DNA of 64,000 nt from Cyanobacteriota bacterium. GTDB lineage: Bacteria; Acidobacteriota; Vicinamibacteria; Vicinamibacterales; UBA2999. The position numbers and the translations under genes were made by a program. Location: the NCBI GenBank assembly GCA_019752015.1, contig JAIEMQ010000005.1:1-64000 (forward strand). Reading direction: 5' to 3'. Below are positions 62,737 to 64,000 of this stretch, one piece after another. How positions within the stretch are numbered: the first letter of the stretch is position 1; the number at the start of each line of letters is the position of its first letter. Below the pieces are notes generated by a model, which worked only from the letters and a program-made list of their open reading frames with translations, was not told the origin of the DNA and did not search any database.

Positions 62737-63639
62737 CTACCTCACTACGCCTCGTCTGGCGCGGACTGTGTAGGCCTTGTTCGTGACCCTGACGCGAATC
62801 GTGTGATACCTGCCATCGCCGCGCGCTGCGGGCGTGTAGCCAATCACGTATTGATGATTCAGCTCCTCGGCGATCCGCTCGGTGGCGGGCCCGAGCTCCT
62901 CGGTGCTGTGGATGATCTCGGTGTAGCCGCCGCCCTGGCTGGTCAGCTCCTGCAGCGCGAACGGATTGATGCGCGTCGAGTTCCGCGCGTCGATGGTGTC
63001 GATGCCGATCGCATACAGGAACACGTCGCTGCGCACCAGCTTCTGCTTCAGCTCCGTCGTCGAGATGTCGCTCGCCGTGTCGCGGCCGTCGGACACCACC
63101 AGCAGCGCCGCGCGCGGATGCTGGCGCGATTCGAACAACGGCAACGCCGCATCGATCGCGTCGAACATCGCCGTCCCGCCGGTCGGCCGGATCGCCTCGA
63201 GCTTGGCGCGCATGCCGGCGCGCTCCGTCGTCCACTGCGCGAGCATGCGCGTCTCGTGATTGAAGCCCAGCAGCGACGCCTCGTCTTCGACCGCGAGGAG
63301 CTTGTCCAGAAAATGCGCCAGCGCGCCGCGCGCGTCGGCAATGCGCTGGCCGCGCATGCTGTCGCTGATGTCGAGCGACAACGACAGGCTGACCGGCACG
63401 CGCTCCCTGGTGAACTGCGTGATCGGCTGCGCCACGCCGTCTTCTTCGATGATGAAATCGGCTTGCTCGAGGTTGGTGACGAGGCGTCCGTCAACATCGC
63501 GTACGGTGACGGCGGTCGTGACGAGCTCGGATGCCGCGCGGAAGGGAGCCTGTTGGCGCGCGTCAACCTTCTGACCTTCGACACGCTCGTCGAGGACCAC
63601 AACCGACAACGCCGCGACGAGAAGAACGCTACTTCGCAA
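62737..63639 (-). CDS. Secreted VWA domain protein (VWFA-related type)
   Basis: A 300-aa exported protein. The signal peptide LRSSVLLVAALSVVVLDERVEGQ follows a TTG start at 63639 that overlaps the stop of the upstream gene; the frame remains open to 63711 but those residues lie in the other gene. The VWA domain has an intact metal site (DISDSMRG) and GGTAMFDAID, and ends with NHQYVIGYTPAARGDG and YTVRARRGVVR. It shares this ending with the protein at 47529. Function unknown; its partner could be the PQQ protein upstream. Confidence 0.85.
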   Translation of the reverse strand: MRSSVLLVAALSVVVLDERVEGQKVDARQQAPFRAASELVTTAVTVRDVDGRLVTNLEQADFIIEEDGVAQPITQFTRERVPVSLSLSLDISDSMRGQRIADARGALAHFLDKLLAVEDEASLLGFNHETRMLAQWTTERAGMRAKLEAIRPTGGTAMFDAIDAALPLFESRQHPRAALLVVSDGRDTASDISTTELKQKLVRSDVFLYAIGIDTIDARNSTRINPFALQELTSQGGGYTEIIHSTEELGPATERIAEELNHQYVIGYTPAARGDGRYHTIRVRVTNKAYTVRARRGVVR

Positions 63640-64000
63640 AGTTGTAAAGTGCGCTTCGCGTCCGGATAAAGAGCTCGCCGTCGGCGGGCACCGGCGTGGC
63701 GAACACTTCATCGTCGAGCGTGTTGACCTGCAGCGCTTCCCAGTCGCCCTTCGCGCTGATCACCGACACGGTGCCGTCCTGGCTGACCAGCCAGATCTTT
63801 CCATCGGCGCCGATCGGCGACGCGAAGTACTTGTCGATCGCGCCCTTCAGGCGTCCCTGCTTGATGACGTTGCCGGTGGCGGGATCGAACGAGATCAGAA
63901 TCCCGCTGTCGTTCACCATGTAGAGCACGCCTTGATAGAGCACCGTCGAGGGGACCTGCGGTACGGGCCGCAGGTATTTCCACTTCAGCGCGGTCGCGGT
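63629..64000 (-). CDS. PQQ-like beta-propeller protein, C-terminal part
   Basis: A gene entering the window from the right, of which the last 123 residues are seen. Blades of a quinoprotein-type propeller are visible: VNDSGILISFDPATGNVIKQ, FASPIGADGKIWLVSQDGTVSVI and ATPVPADGELFIRTRSALYNFAK at the end. The frame is open to base 64000. Its stop overlaps the TTG start of the VWA gene, giving a translationally coupled operon: this gene, VWA, M20 peptidase, prolyl oligopeptidase. Confidence 0.85.
   Translation of the reverse strand, partial: TATALKWKYLRPVPQVPSTVLYQGVLYMVNDSGILISFDPATGNVIKQGRLKGAIDKYFASPIGADGKIWLVSQDGTVSVISAKGDWEALQVNTLDDEVFATPVPADGELFIRTRSALYNFAK

Overview
The window looks like one contig piece from a high-GC member of the Acidobacteriota, most likely a Vicinamibacteria-type soil lineage. 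This is inferred from gene content, since no rRNA is present: duplicated-permease (ADOP/MacB-FtsX) ABC genes, several VWFA-related secreted proteins, a zinc-ribbon/TPR Ser/Thr kinase, many secreted peptidases, and PQQ-type propellers. No tRNA, rRNA or CRISPR array was recognised.

Layout. 1-3000 is a gene-poor accessory stretch with a RusA-like resolvase, a PD-(D/E)XK-like protein and a HEPN-like protein. 3018-5703 is a head-to-head tannase/feruloyl esterase and aromatic-acid type MFS pair. 5765-6846 holds a broken PAS gene and a MazEF-type toxin-antitoxin pair with a palindromic operator. 6872-13631 carries an ADOP permease, a hemerythrin protein, DoxX, a PIG-L deacetylase and an ABA4-like membrane protein. 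13672-24207 has an M14 peptidase, an amidase, and a tightly packed plus-strand run: S9 peptidase, MBL-rhodanese, membrane-anchored protein, ABC ATPase, ABC-2-like permease. 24220-31897 has small proteins (23S-IVP type, MOSC), a DUF4097-like protein, the htpX / LOR-SDH / sulfurtransferase operon, a PEGA protein and a PQQ propeller. 31936-40426 has the kinase and a giant 1814-aa secreted multidomain protein. 40807-48680 has a phytase-like esterase, a two-component system, a fatty-acid desaturase and two VWA proteins. 48761-53553 is an unknown 865-aa protein followed by two decayed genes (ADOP permease, AraC regulator). 53831-59367 is a plus-strand cluster with two tandem Cys-rich peptides. 59249-64000 is a minus-strand operon: PQQ protein, VWA protein, M20 peptidase, prolyl oligopeptidase.

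Two things stand out. First, the 53831-58872 cluster encodes a membrane-anchored thioredoxin-like protein with a CGWS (CXXS) motif, two paralogous 70-aa peptides with six identically spaced cysteines, a MacB-like permease and a Tat-lipoprotein oxidoreductase whose amino-acid-oxidase motifs are in circularly permuted order. I know of no described system of this composition. Second, the window carries at least six unrelated families of short (about 7-12 nt period) tandem repeats placed directly at gene stop codons, often forming long hairpins and sometimes supplying the stop codon itself; three repeat-like segments also lie inside coding genes.

Together the genes suggest an aerobic heterotroph that degrades peptides and plant phenolics outside the cytoplasm (tannase, M14, M20, two S9 peptidases, amidase) and relies on many MacB-like permeases.
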